DNA of 64,000 nucleotides from Desulfovibrio sp. JC010 (GCF_010470675.1 NZ_VOIQ01000019.1:1-64000); one strand, 5' to 3'. Positions 8,763 to 16,538 are shown, counted from the first letter of the stretch. Notes: generated from the letters alone by a model not told the origin. Translations and numbers: made by a program.

Positions 8763-9374
8763 ATGGCACAAAACAACGATAAAACAACCCTGCTCCAGAC
8801 AACCCTCGGCACCGCATTCCTCGGTGCAATCATCGGCGGCACCGGAGCGGCAGCAAAAGCAATCCGTGAAGTGAGCAACGAGCAGAAAAGCAAAGAAGAA
8901 GCTGTAATCGACGTTGCCAAGGAAGCCGGGGCAACAGCTGTTGCGGCGGGTGTATCCGCTGCGGCAGTCGGTGCTCTTAAACTCGGTCCGGTCCTCTCCA
9001 CTGTGGGCATCATCGCCGTGGCAACCGGAACGAAATACGCCATGGACAGCGTGCTCAAGCCTGCTGAAGCCCTTGCGGAAGTGAAGGCTCCGGCCAAGAA
9101 AAAGCACGCTCCTCTGGTCATGGAACCCAAGGCCAAGCCGAAGAAAAAACACGCCCCTCTGGTAATGGAATCAAAGGAAGAAAAACCTAAAAAAACAACC
9201 AAAGCTGCTGCCAAGAAAACCACGACAAAGAAAACAACAGCTAAAAAGACTACAGCCAAAAAAGAAACAACCCAAAAAGCCGCACCCAAGAAAACCACCG
9301 CGAAGAAGACAACTGCTAAAAAAGCAGAAGTCGTTAATATTGATTCCAGCAAAAGCGAACCAACCGAAAAATAA
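8763..9374 (+). CDS. glycine-zipper membrane protein with histone-H1-like Lys-rich tail
   Basis: A 203-residue protein. Residues 1-100 have small-residue hydrophobic stretches (GAIIGGTGAAAKAI, GVSAAAVGALKLGPVL, VGIIAVATGTKYAMD) typical of glycine-zipper membrane helices. Two near-identical segments follow (KKKHAPLVMEPK, KKKHAPLVMESK), then a run of AKKTT-type repeats to the end. The N-terminal half is clearly paralogous to the 110-residue protein at 15448 in the opposing operon, which lacks the tail. The basic tail could bind DNA, phosphate or iron-phosphate mineral; these are guesses. An AAGGA ribosome-binding site is present. Confidence 0.7.
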   Translation: MAQNNDKTTLLQTTLGTAFLGAIIGGTGAAAKAIREVSNEQKSKEEAVIDVAKEAGATAVAAGVSAAAVGALKLGPVLSTVGIIAVATGTKYAMDSVLKPAEALAEVKAPAKKKHAPLVMEPKAKPKKKHAPLVMESKEEKPKKTTKAAAKKTTTKKTTAKKTTAKKETTQKAAPKKTTAKKTTAKKAEVVNIDSSKSEPTEK

Positions 9375-9395
9375 GACGAATAGAAGGAATAAAAA

Positions 9396-9752
9396 ATGAA
9401 CGACTACATCAATCAGCCCCAGCCCGGCACGTCTCCCGACGAAACTGTTTCACAGTCCAGCACCGAGAATTTTGTTGTACAGCAACCTACCCAGACCGCA
9501 GTAGCCGCAGCCCCGGAAGCTGCTCCGGCAACGACTGATTCCTCCTTGACTTCATGGGTAAATGTAACCAATACGGACTACCTCAAAGGTCTGGCTCTCG
9601 GCGCGGGCATCGCCCTTGTTGCAACCAACCCCACCGTGCAGAAAGCAGTGGTCTCCGGCACTGTCAAGCTCTGGGCTGCCCTTCAGGGCGGAGTGGAAGA
9701 GCTGAAAGAACAGGTTCAGGACGCAAAAGCTGAAATCAGCCAGCAGGATTAG
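9396..9752 (+). CDS. small glycine-rich membrane protein
   Basis: A 118-residue protein. A Gln/Thr/Ala-rich N-terminus (about 1-60) precedes the membrane segment YLKGLALGAGIALVATNPTV, followed by an amphipathic acidic helix (VEELKEQVQDAKAEISQQD). The KG-x3-GA-x-G...TN-x-TV pattern recurs at 8064 (WKGAIVGAAVGFLASNETV) and 15210, defining a small family inside this locus that looks a little like YtxH-type proteins. Ribosome-binding site AAGGAA. Its stop is 12 bp before the ATG of ATPase 2. It is probably a membrane component of the same compartment. Confidence 0.65.
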   Translation: MNDYINQPQPGTSPDETVSQSSTENFVVQQPTQTAVAAAPEAAPATTDSSLTSWVNVTNTDYLKGLALGAGIALVATNPTVQKAVVSGTVKLWAALQGGVEELKEQVQDAKAEISQQD

Positions 9753-9763
9753 TGAGGCAAACC

Positions 9764-11899
9764 ATGACCGTGAAAACGGAACCCAAAAAAGCCTTCTCCA
9801 TTGCCCATGAGGTGAAAAAAAGGATCAGACTGCGCAGTCGCAGACTTTTCGATCCCTCGCTGGACCTCAATTATCTTGAAGCAATGGTTGAAAACCTTCC
9901 CGGCGTATCCAGTGTCAGGACCAATAAATGGGGTTCAAGCATTGTCATTGAATATGACGGCAACCGGAAAAACCGGGAACGCATCCTCAACCTGCTCGAA
10001 AATATTCCCATGGAAGCATACATGCCCGGCGGAGTGGAGAATGAAGAAGTTTCCCTGCCCACAGTGGCAGCGCAGGGTGCCACAGCAGCCCTGACCCCCT
10101 TCCTGCCTCCGCAGGCAGCGGCTCCGGCAAGCTGGCTCATGGGCATGCCGACCATGCTCGAAGGTCTGCATACCCTGCTCTATGACGGCGTAAAAGTTGA
10201 AGTGCTCGATGCTTCGGCTGTCGCATTTTCCCTGCTCAGACAGGACTATTTTACGGCCAACGCCATTGTCGCCATGCTCGGTCTCGGCTCCTACATGGAA
10301 AGTCTGGCCGAGAAAAAATCAGATGACCTGCTTAAAAGTCTGCTCCGCCCGCAGGTGGAAATGGTCTGGGTTGAGCGTGATGCTCAGGAAGTCCAGATTG
10401 AGTTCACTGACCTTGTCGTCGGCGATCTGGTCATCTGCGGTTCCGGGGAACTGATTCCCGTAGACGGCGTGGTTGTGGACGGCGACGCGGCCCTGAACCA
10501 GAGTTCCATTACCGGGGAATCCCTGCCTGTTGCCGTTACCGAAGGGGACGAAGTCCTTTCCGGCGCGGTTGTTGAAGACGGACGCATCAAAATCGCGGCC
10601 AGCAATGTCGGCGGCGAAACCAGCATGGCCCGCATCGGAAGATTTCTTGAAAACTCCCTGCGCACCCAGTCCACCTCCCAGAAAAAAAGTGACGAACTGG
10701 CCGACAAGCTGGTGCCCATCACCTTCGGCCTCGGCCTCGGTCTCTTTGCCCTGACCCGCGACATTACCCGTGCGGCTTCCGTGCTCACCGTTGACTACTC
10801 CTGCGCCATCAAGCTGGCTTCCCCGGTAGCGGTCAAGACCGGAATGCACGCGGCAGGACACAGCGGCGTACTGCTCAAGGGTGCGCAGGCTCTCGACAAC
10901 CTTGCCCGCATCGATACCATTGTTTTTGACAAAACCGGAACCCTGACCCGTGGCGATTTACAGGTTGCCGATGTCATACCCCAGCCGGGCATGTCGGCTG
11001 AAGAACTGCTCTCGCTGGCCGCCGGGGCTGAAGAACATTATTCCCACCCGGTAGCCCGTGCGGTCGTAGCCGAAGCAAAATCCCGCGAACTGGAACTGCC
11101 GCCCATAAGTCAGGTTGACTTTATCGTGGCCCACGGTGTTTCCGCCTATGTTGAAGGAAAGCAGGTGCTGGTAGGCAGCCGCCACTTCCTTGAAGATGAC
11201 GAAGGCGTTGACTGTTCCGGCGTTGAAGAAGCAGGCAGAGAACTGCGCGCCAACGGCAAATCCTTGCTCTACGTGGCCCGTGCAGGCAAGCTGCTCGGTA
11301 TCATTACCCTGCGCGACGAACTGCGCGAGGAAGCCTCCGAAGCCCTTGCCATGCTCAAGGAACGGGGCATCAAAAAGATCGTCATGCTCACCGGGGACCA
11401 TCAGGATACCGCCAAAGCAATTGCCGCCGAACTGGGCTGCATTGACGAAGTCCACTGGGAGCTCAAACCCGAAGACAAAGCGGATCTGGTCAAGCAGCTT
11501 CAGGAATCCGGCGATTTCCTCGCCTTTGCCGGAGACGGGGTCAACGACGCCCCGGCACTGGTTTCCGCCGATGTGGGTATCTGCATGCCCGGCGGAGCGG
11601 ACCTTGCCCGCGAATCCGCACAGGTTGTGCTCCTAGAAGACGACCTGCGCATTCTGGCCGTGGCCCGCGATGTAGCCGAAAACACTCAGCATGTGCTTAA
11701 AAGATGTTTTCAAGCCGCTGTGGGCATCAACTCCGCAGTGCTCGTCGGAGCCACCACCGGAAAACTTTCCCCGGTTGTCTCCGCATTCCTGCACAACGCC
11801 AGCACACTGGGCATTCTGGGCTACGCTGCCGCAGCAGGCAATAAGAAACCGGCTTCCGCAGACCTGATTTCCTCTGCCGCAACTCTGGAGAAAAACTAG
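9764..11899 (+). CDS. P1B-type metal ATPase 2, YSC in place of CPC
   Basis: A 711-residue P-type ATPase. The N-terminal HMA-like domain (about 12-85) carries KKRIRLRSRRLF instead of a CxxC loop. The actuator motif TGES is intact at 250-253. The metal-site helix reads DYSCAIKLASP with C347: the CPx proline is replaced by Ser, but a Pro remains at C+7. D389 is in DKTGTLT, SHPVA is the nucleotide-binding HP motif, and GDGVNDAPAL is normal. The C-terminus has HNASTLGILGYAAAAG. I start at ATG 9764 with GTGAGG upstream, not GTG 9752 inside the previous stop. This looks closest to the ferrosome-type (P1B-6-like) FezB ATPases, but the subclass needs a phylogeny. Confidence 0.85.
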   Translation: MTVKTEPKKAFSIAHEVKKRIRLRSRRLFDPSLDLNYLEAMVENLPGVSSVRTNKWGSSIVIEYDGNRKNRERILNLLENIPMEAYMPGGVENEEVSLPTVAAQGATAALTPFLPPQAAAPASWLMGMPTMLEGLHTLLYDGVKVEVLDASAVAFSLLRQDYFTANAIVAMLGLGSYMESLAEKKSDDLLKSLLRPQVEMVWVERDAQEVQIEFTDLVVGDLVICGSGELIPVDGVVVDGDAALNQSSITGESLPVAVTEGDEVLSGAVVEDGRIKIAASNVGGETSMARIGRFLENSLRTQSTSQKKSDELADKLVPITFGLGLGLFALTRDITRAASVLTVDYSCAIKLASPVAVKTGMHAAGHSGVLLKGAQALDNLARIDTIVFDKTGTLTRGDLQVADVIPQPGMSAEELLSLAAGAEEHYSHPVARAVVAEAKSRELELPPISQVDFIVAHGVSAYVEGKQVLVGSRHFLEDDEGVDCSGVEEAGRELRANGKSLLYVARAGKLLGIITLRDELREEASEALAMLKERGIKKIVMLTGDHQDTAKAIAAELGCIDEVHWELKPEDKADLVKQLQESGDFLAFAGDGVNDAPALVSADVGICMPGGADLARESAQVVLLEDDLRILAVARDVAENTQHVLKRCFQAAVGINSAVLVGATTGKLSPVVSAFLHNASTLGILGYAAAAGNKKPASADLISSAATLEKN

Positions 11900-12643
11900 A
11901 TGTATACAAGCTTATTCAATGCCCCCACCGGGGTTCCGCTCAAGATATCACGCATCAACGATGAAGATCTGGAAGCCCGCATGGGCCGCATGGGCCTTTT
12001 CATCGGCGGGGAAATCACCCGCCTTGATGAAGAAGTAGCCCTGCAAACCATCCGGGTCAAAGGCCCCAAGGGTGAAGTTGTCCTTGGCGGCGGCATGGGC
12101 GGCAAGGTTATCGCCCATCTTGATGACGGACGCATGGTTCCCCTGCTGGAAATGAAACCCGGCGAAACAGGGCACGTGGAATGCGTCACCGCCGGAGGCC
12201 CCCTGCGCGAAGGCATGGCCGCCCTTGGCCTGAAGGATGACGATAATATTGAAATGATCCGTATCCTGCCGCCCATGGAATTTGTCGCCGTAATCGAAGG
12301 GCGCGGACGCATCCGCCTTGCCGAAGGCATGGCCGCCAAAATTCTCGGACACATGGGCGATATTGAATGCCAGTTCGCCAATGCCCAGGCCGGGGTTGAT
12401 TTTGTGGTCGACAAGATCATCGGCGGCAAACGCGCCCAGCGGGCCATCGGTTCCCTTGAAATCACCCCCGGACTGACCCTGCGTCTTGAATCCGTGGAAA
12501 AAGCCCCCAGCTATCAGATGACCGGACGCAGCCGCTGCGTCATCAGCACCCATGAAGGCTTGCGTTTATTCCTGCGCCACGACCAGTCCGACATGGTCAT
12601 CGTCACCTATGACGATGAAGACGAGACCGGGGAAGAAGCATAA
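11900..12643 (+). CDS. triple FeoA-domain protein
   Basis: A 247-residue cytosolic protein built from three FeoA-like SH3 modules, roughly 10-80, 82-160 and 165-240. Repeated signatures are the 'RMGRMGLFIGGEI' and 'GMAALGLKDDDNIEMI' type helix-turn followed by short strands. FeoA normally has about 75 residues and acts with FeoB. Here it starts immediately after the stop of ATPase 2 and ends immediately before the ATG of ATPase 3, so it is locked between two ATPases. A regulatory or assembly role for the transporters is the natural inference. The domain call rests on pattern and length, since the modules are diverged. Confidence 0.65.
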   Translation: MYTSLFNAPTGVPLKISRINDEDLEARMGRMGLFIGGEITRLDEEVALQTIRVKGPKGEVVLGGGMGGKVIAHLDDGRMVPLLEMKPGETGHVECVTAGGPLREGMAALGLKDDDNIEMIRILPPMEFVAVIEGRGRIRLAEGMAAKILGHMGDIECQFANAQAGVDFVVDKIIGGKRAQRAIGSLEITPGLTLRLESVEKAPSYQMTGRSRCVISTHEGLRLFLRHDQSDMVIVTYDDEDETGEEA

Positions 12644-14728
12644 ATGAGCACAGCAAAAGCTCACGGACCGCGCATAGTCCATGAGACTGCCAAGCGTATC
12701 CGCTTCAAATGGTCCAGACTTCTCAGCCCGGAGCTTGACCCGGATTATCTGGAAGCATGGCTCAGCAATCTGCCCGGAGTGGATGCGGCAAGGATCAATC
12801 CCCCGGCCCGCAGTCTGGTCATTAAATATGATGGCACAGCGGACAACCGCGAGCAGATTCTCGCCGGGTTTGAGCGCATTCCCAGTGATGCCTTCGGTAA
12901 AAAGGAACCTGCCGGGCGCAGGCGCAGATTGATTGACGCCGCCTTCAGCGCACATCTTGCCGCAGTCCTGCCCTTCGTGCCTCCGGCTGTACAGGCCCCG
13001 GTAGCCATTGCCATGGGCGGACCGGTGGTTCTCAGCGGACTCGATTCTTTGATCAACGAAGGGCTTACGGCCCGTGTTCTCGATATGACCACCATCGGAG
13101 CCAGTCTGCTCAGAACCGATTTCACCACCGCCGCTTCAATCGCGGCCATGGTGGTGGTCGGTGATTATCTGCGCACCATGACTGACGACAAATCCAACTC
13201 CCTGCTCAAAAGCCTGACCGCCGATCCGGTGGACAAGGTCTGGGTCAAACAGGACGGCAAAGAACAGGGCATCAGCTTCGATGAAGTCAAAATCGGCGAT
13301 ACAGTCCTTTGCGGCAACGGAGATCTGGTCGCCGTGGACGGGGTGGTCACAAAAGGTGAAGCCCTGCTCGATAAAAGCTCCATCACCGGGGAATCAACTC
13401 CGGTCACTGTCACTGCGGGTGATGAAATCATTTCGGGCAGCGTGGTTGTGGAAGGTAAGTTGGAGATTTCCGCCACACAAACCGGTGCCGACACCAGCAT
13501 GGCCCGCATTGCCGAGTTCATGACCCGCGCATTGCAGGAACAATCCAAAGCCGAAAAACAAAGTGACCGCCTTGCCGATGCACTGACTCCCATAACACTG
13601 GGACTCGGAGCCGCACTTTACGCTGTCACCGGCGACATGGAGCGGGCTTTATCCGTACTGACCATTGATTTCGCCTGCGCGGTAAAATTCCCGGCTCCGG
13701 TGGTCATCAAGACCTCCATGCACACCGCCGCCAAGGAGGGGATACTCTTTAAGAGCGGATCTGCCCTTGAATATCTGGCCGAGGTTGATGCCGTCGTCTT
13801 TGACAAAACCGGGACCCTGACCTGCGGAGAACTGGCAGTCACAGACATCGAACTCTGCGCCGACTATGATGAAGATGAATTCATCAGGCTGGCCTCGGCG
13901 GTGGAAGACCGCTACGGGCATCCTGTCGGTCTGGCTATCATCCGCAATGCCGAGGAGCGGAACCTGACACCGCACCCGGCCACGGAAATCGACCTGACCA
14001 TAGCCCACGGTGTCAGCGGCATGGTGGGCGGGAAACTGATCCGGGTCGGCAACCGCCATTTTATTGCTGATGATTGCGGGGTGGACTGCTCCGCTGTTTC
14101 CGAAAAAGCAGCAGAACTACGCGCTGAAGGCAAAACCCTTGTCTATGTTTCCGCTGACGGAGAGCTGATCGGTATTGCCGCACTCATGGACACCATCCGT
14201 GATGAAGCCGCAGAGATTGTTGAATCATTAAAGGAAAACGGCATCAAAAAAGTAATCATGCTTACCGGGGACCATAAAGGGACCGCAGATTTCTTTGCCG
14301 CGCAGTTCCAGCACGTGGATGAAATCAGGGCTGAACTAACCCCGGACAAAAAGGCAGCCGAGGTAAAAAGACTTCAGGACGAAGGATACAAAGTCGCGGT
14401 GGTGGGTGACGGGGTAAATGATGCCCCGGCCTTCACTGTAGCCAACGTGGGCATCTGCATGTCCCAAAGTACCGGACTGGCCCGTGAATCCGCACAAATT
14501 GTCCTGACCAAGAATTCCCTGCACGGGTTGCTTGATGCACGCAGCATTTCACTGCGGGTTAATACTATTCTGAAGAACTGCTTCAGGACCGGAGTGGGAG
14601 TCAATGTGGGACTCATGGGCGCGGCCACTGCCGGGCTGCTTAAGCCCACCGCAGCAGCAGCCCTGCATAACCTGAACACCTTCGCCATACTCGGCGCGGC
14701 AGCTTGGAGTTCTTCTCGAAGAATATAG
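12644..14728 (+). CDS. P1B-type metal ATPase 3, FAC in place of CPC
   Basis: A 694-residue P-type ATPase paralogous to ATPase 2 throughout. Its N-terminal HMA-like domain (about 8-85) has TAKRIRFKWSRLL in place of a metal-binding CxxC. TGES lies at 248-251. The metal helix reads DFACAVKFPAP with C345, again lacking the CPx proline. D387 is in DKTGTLT, and GDGVNDAPAF follows. The C-terminus runs HNLNTFAILGAAAW and ends SSSRRI. The ATG follows directly on the upstream TAA. Last gene of the plus-strand operon. The close similarity to ATPase 2 suggests duplication followed by specialisation, or a heteromeric pump arrangement. Confidence 0.85.
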   Translation: MSTAKAHGPRIVHETAKRIRFKWSRLLSPELDPDYLEAWLSNLPGVDAARINPPARSLVIKYDGTADNREQILAGFERIPSDAFGKKEPAGRRRRLIDAAFSAHLAAVLPFVPPAVQAPVAIAMGGPVVLSGLDSLINEGLTARVLDMTTIGASLLRTDFTTAASIAAMVVVGDYLRTMTDDKSNSLLKSLTADPVDKVWVKQDGKEQGISFDEVKIGDTVLCGNGDLVAVDGVVTKGEALLDKSSITGESTPVTVTAGDEIISGSVVVEGKLEISATQTGADTSMARIAEFMTRALQEQSKAEKQSDRLADALTPITLGLGAALYAVTGDMERALSVLTIDFACAVKFPAPVVIKTSMHTAAKEGILFKSGSALEYLAEVDAVVFDKTGTLTCGELAVTDIELCADYDEDEFIRLASAVEDRYGHPVGLAIIRNAEERNLTPHPATEIDLTIAHGVSGMVGGKLIRVGNRHFIADDCGVDCSAVSEKAAELRAEGKTLVYVSADGELIGIAALMDTIRDEAAEIVESLKENGIKKVIMLTGDHKGTADFFAAQFQHVDEIRAELTPDKKAAEVKRLQDEGYKVAVVGDGVNDAPAFTVANVGICMSQSTGLARESAQIVLTKNSLHGLLDARSISLRVNTILKNCFRTGVGVNVGLMGAATAGLLKPTAAAALHNLNTFAILGAAAWSSSRRI

Positions 14729-14776
14729 TTTGGATGCGCTTCGCGTTTTTTGATTGAAAGATTTTGCCTCCGGCGG

Positions 14777-14804
14777 CTTAAACCCTTTTGCAAAAGGGTT
14801 TAAG
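14777..14804. repeat. 28-bp perfect palindrome in an intergenic repeat
   Basis: CTTAAACCCTTTTG followed by CAAAAGGGTTTAAG is a perfect 14+14 palindrome. It is flanked by GCCTCCGGCGG at 14766-14776 and ACGGCTTCGCCG near 14823. The composition recalls short intergenic hairpin repeats of Desulfovibrio genomes. The element lies just after ATPase 3 and may end its transcript or stabilise the mRNA. Confidence 0.6.
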
Positions 14805-14915
14805 AATCCCAAAACCTTTTATTACGGCTTCGCCGTTTTGGATTTCAAAGATCGTCTTAATAAACTATATGCGATAGCTAACTAAAACGTCTTTGAAAGA
14901 GAGGGGATGGGGTCT

Positions 14916-14970
14916 GGGGAAGGGGAGAGAAAAGCTTTGGGCGTTAGCAAAGTTTTCTCTCCCCTTCCCC
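14916..14970. repeat. long near-perfect inverted repeat
   Basis: The arm 14916-14939 (GGGGAAGGGGAGAGAAAAG, then CTTTG) pairs with 14948-14970 apart from one bulged base, leaving an 8-base loop. The stem is about 23 bp. It has no adjacent T-run of its own, and lies in the gap between the convergent operons, so it may be a mobile intergenic hairpin or part of a compound terminator. Confidence 0.6.
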
Positions 14971-14988
14971 AGCCGCCGGAGGCATCAA

Positions 14989-15028
14989 AAAAAGCCCATG
15001 TTTCCATTACCGGAAACATGGGCTTTTT
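14989..15028. terminator. bidirectional terminator between convergent operons
   Basis: AAAAAGCCCATGTTTCC (14989-15005) pairs perfectly with GGAAACATGGGCTTTTT (15012-15028) around a 6-base loop. A/T runs on both sides let it serve both the ATPase operon and the opposing small-protein operon. Confidence 0.85.
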
Positions 15029-15048
15029 GATCTTCTCTTAGGGACTAA

Positions 15049-15195
15049 CTATTTACCGCGCTTGCCGCCGCCTTTTTTCGCGACAGGTCCGCCCTTTCTA
15101 TGGGTATGACGATGACGGTTCTTGCCGCCGAATATCATGGGGACCAAAACAAGAGCCGAAACAGCTCCCAATGCAAAGGTAAACAGAGAATTCAT
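15049..15195 (-). CDS. 48-residue membrane microprotein with basic His/Lys/Gly tail
   Basis: A short reading frame encoding MNSLFTFALGAVSALVLVPM followed by IFGGKNRHRHTHRKGG and a Lys/Gly-rich end. One N-terminal membrane helix (about 4-22) carries a strongly basic, histidine-containing tail. The start is supported by an unusually strong ribosome-binding site (AGGGAGGG) on the minus strand. It is the last gene of the minus-strand operon, directly before the shared terminator. The His-rich basic tail could bind metal or anionic mineral. No family recognised. Confidence 0.7.
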   Translation of the reverse strand: MNSLFTFALGAVSALVLVPMIFGGKNRHRHTHRKGGPVAKKGGGKRGK

Positions 15196-15209
15196 AATCC
15201 CTCCCTGAT

Positions 15210-15431
15210 CTAAGCTTCAACCTCGGCTTCAGCCTTGGCGTCTTTGATCATTTCTTTCATTTCGTTGCTTGCTTTCTGAAAAGTGTCAACGGTCCAGTCT
15301 TTAGCCTTGATACCGGCCTTGATGGTGCACTGGGTTGCTTTTTTAACTGTTTCAGATTTGGTGGCTGCGTATCCGAGGGCTCCACCGACAACAGTACCTG
15401 CTGCAAAAATAGCTACTCTTCCGAGACTCAT
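15210..15431 (-). CDS. small glycine-zipper membrane protein
   Basis: A 73-residue protein with one N-terminal small-residue membrane helix (AIFAAGTVVGGALGYAATKS) followed by an amphipathic, charged helix ending AKAEAEVEA. The arrangement matches YtxH-like small proteins and the KG/GA...TV family at 8064 and 9396 of the opposing operon (here GGALGYAATKSETVKKA). Second-last gene of the minus operon, 17 bp after its upstream neighbour. It is probably a structural membrane component of the iron compartment; function inferred from context only. Confidence 0.65.
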   Translation of the reverse strand: MSLGRVAIFAAGTVVGGALGYAATKSETVKKATQCTIKAGIKAKDWTVDTFQKASNEMKEMIKDAKAEAEVEA

Positions 15432-15447
15432 AATTTTCTCCTTATAT

Positions 15448-15780
15448 TTAAGCTGAAACTTCTTCAGCGTTGGGTTCGGGCTTGAAAGCGAATTTCTTGT
15501 CCCAAAGGTGTTTGGTCCCGGCGGCCACGCCCACGATGCTGACCACGCCCAGCAGCCCGGTCAGGCCGAGAATACCGGTCACGGCGACTCCGGCGGCTGT
15601 GGAAAGGCCGGTTCCAACCGCTTCTTTGCCGATGTCGGCTGCGGCTTCGCTTTTGGTCATTTCGCCATCGCTAATACGTTTAATATCTTTGGCTGCTGCG
15701 ACAGTAGCACCGACAACAGCACCCACAGTACCTGACGCGCTTACTGCGGCAGGGAGTAATACTCTGGAATCTACAGCCAT
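15448..15780 (-). CDS. glycine-zipper membrane protein, paralogue of 8763 gene
   Basis: A 110-residue protein with small-residue hydrophobic stretches (GTVGAVVGATVAAAKDI, GILGLTGLLGVVSIVGVAAG) separated by a charged helix containing KSEAAADIGKEAVGT. It aligns over nearly its full length with residues 15-90 of the Lys-tailed protein at 8763 (KSKEEAVIDVAKEAGAT, IIAVATGTKYAMD against VGVAAGTKHLWDK). It ends in a short polar tail rather than the Lys-rich repeats. The paralogy ties the two convergent operons together. Confidence 0.7.
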   Translation of the reverse strand: MAVDSRVLLPAAVSASGTVGAVVGATVAAAKDIKRISDGEMTKSEAAADIGKEAVGTGLSTAAGVAVTGILGLTGLLGVVSIVGVAAGTKHLWDKKFAFKPEPNAEEVSA

Positions 15781-15811
15781 AACGGAACTCCTTAAAACCC
15801 GGAAACCGGGG

Positions 15812-16159
15812 CTAGTTCAAAAATGTGGACAAATCAAAATTCACTACGTCGGCCAGTTCCACTGCGGTTTCCTGAAACTCGTCCGCGCTTTCACAGGTAA
15901 AAAGCCTGTGCATAAGCTGAGGATCGATAATTTCATCATCGTACTGCATGGTCATGGAACGGGTCAGCGGGTTGAACGAAGTCTTGCCGATACCGGGCAT
16001 ATCCTGCCCCTTGGGCGGTCCGAACCCGTTCACCTTTACGTACTTTATTACCTTGGGATTTCCGATAACGCCAAGGTCGAATTTGAGTTTCAATTTACCG
16101 GGAACATGACTGCCTACGGTGATATGGTCACGCAGGCCCAGCATGAGATCAAGATCCAT
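15812..16159 (-). CDS. HMA-like domain protein
   Basis: A 115-residue protein starting MDLDLMLGLRDHI. The Arg-motif strand of the family is changed to VPGKLKLKF. A conserved central stretch (VKYVKVNGFGPPKGQDMPGI) and the C-terminal helix ending DLSTFLN follow. It is closely similar along its whole length to the gene at 29001 and more distantly to the one at 7726. No CxxC. It overlaps the upstream HMA-like gene by one base (TAATG). It likely belongs to the ferrosome-associated HMA_2 group; the ligand is unknown. Confidence 0.75.
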   Translation of the reverse strand: MDLDLMLGLRDHITVGSHVPGKLKLKFDLGVIGNPKVIKYVKVNGFGPPKGQDMPGIGKTSFNPLTRSMTMQYDDEIIDPQLMHRLFTCESADEFQETAVELADVVNFDLSTFLN

Positions 16160-16398
16160 TACATAACCCTCTGAGTAGCCTGATTTTTAAACATATCGAC
16201 TACTTCCTTTTCAGTATATACAGAACCGTCAAAACGGACCACGAGTCCGGCGCAAAGCCTGTTTGCCCGTGCCCAGTGGATGCCTTCAATATCTTCAGCG
16301 TATTTTTCAAGACTGCTGGCAGTCTTGGCATTGCGCACAGCGGGAAGCTTAATTCTCACTCGGTGGGGCAAACTGTGTTTTACTCTAACTTTTTCCAT
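16159..16398 (-). CDS. small HMA-like domain protein
   Basis: A 79-residue protein consisting of one HMA-like fold: RVKHSLPHRVRIKLP (Arg-motif strand), a helix, GIHWARANRLCAGLVVRF and a final helix. Its pattern matches the N-terminal domains of the three ATPases in the plus operon (strand RVRI/RIRL, then LVVRFDGS or IVIEYDGN). There is no CxxC; a single Cys lies in the third strand. First gene of the minus-strand operon, with a ribosome-binding site AAGGAG. It could act as a detached N-terminal domain, exchanging with those of the ATPases. Confidence 0.75.
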   Translation of the reverse strand: MEKVRVKHSLPHRVRIKLPAVRNAKTASSLEKYAEDIEGIHWARANRLCAGLVVRFDGSVYTEKEVVDMFKNQATQRVM

Positions 16399-16457
16399 AG
16401 CTAGACTCCTTAAATGGCAAATATTCTAAATCAATTATGGACAATTAATATGAGCCC

Positions 16458-16538
16458 ATTATACGCCGCAAAATCTTTTAGTAAAACGTGGACAGTGAGT
16501 TCCATTTTCACGTGAGATCGAAATTGATATACATTACC
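16458..16538 (-). promoter_or_regulatory. promoter and Fur-box-like site of the minus fez-like operon
   Basis: On the minus strand TTTACT (16485-16480) and a perfect TATAAT (16463-16458) are 16 bp apart, 60 bp before the first gene. Further upstream, 16520-16538 (GAAATTGATATACATTACC) matches 14 of 19 positions of the classic Fur box. The distance from the -35 would suit an upstream operator. Confidence 0.5.
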
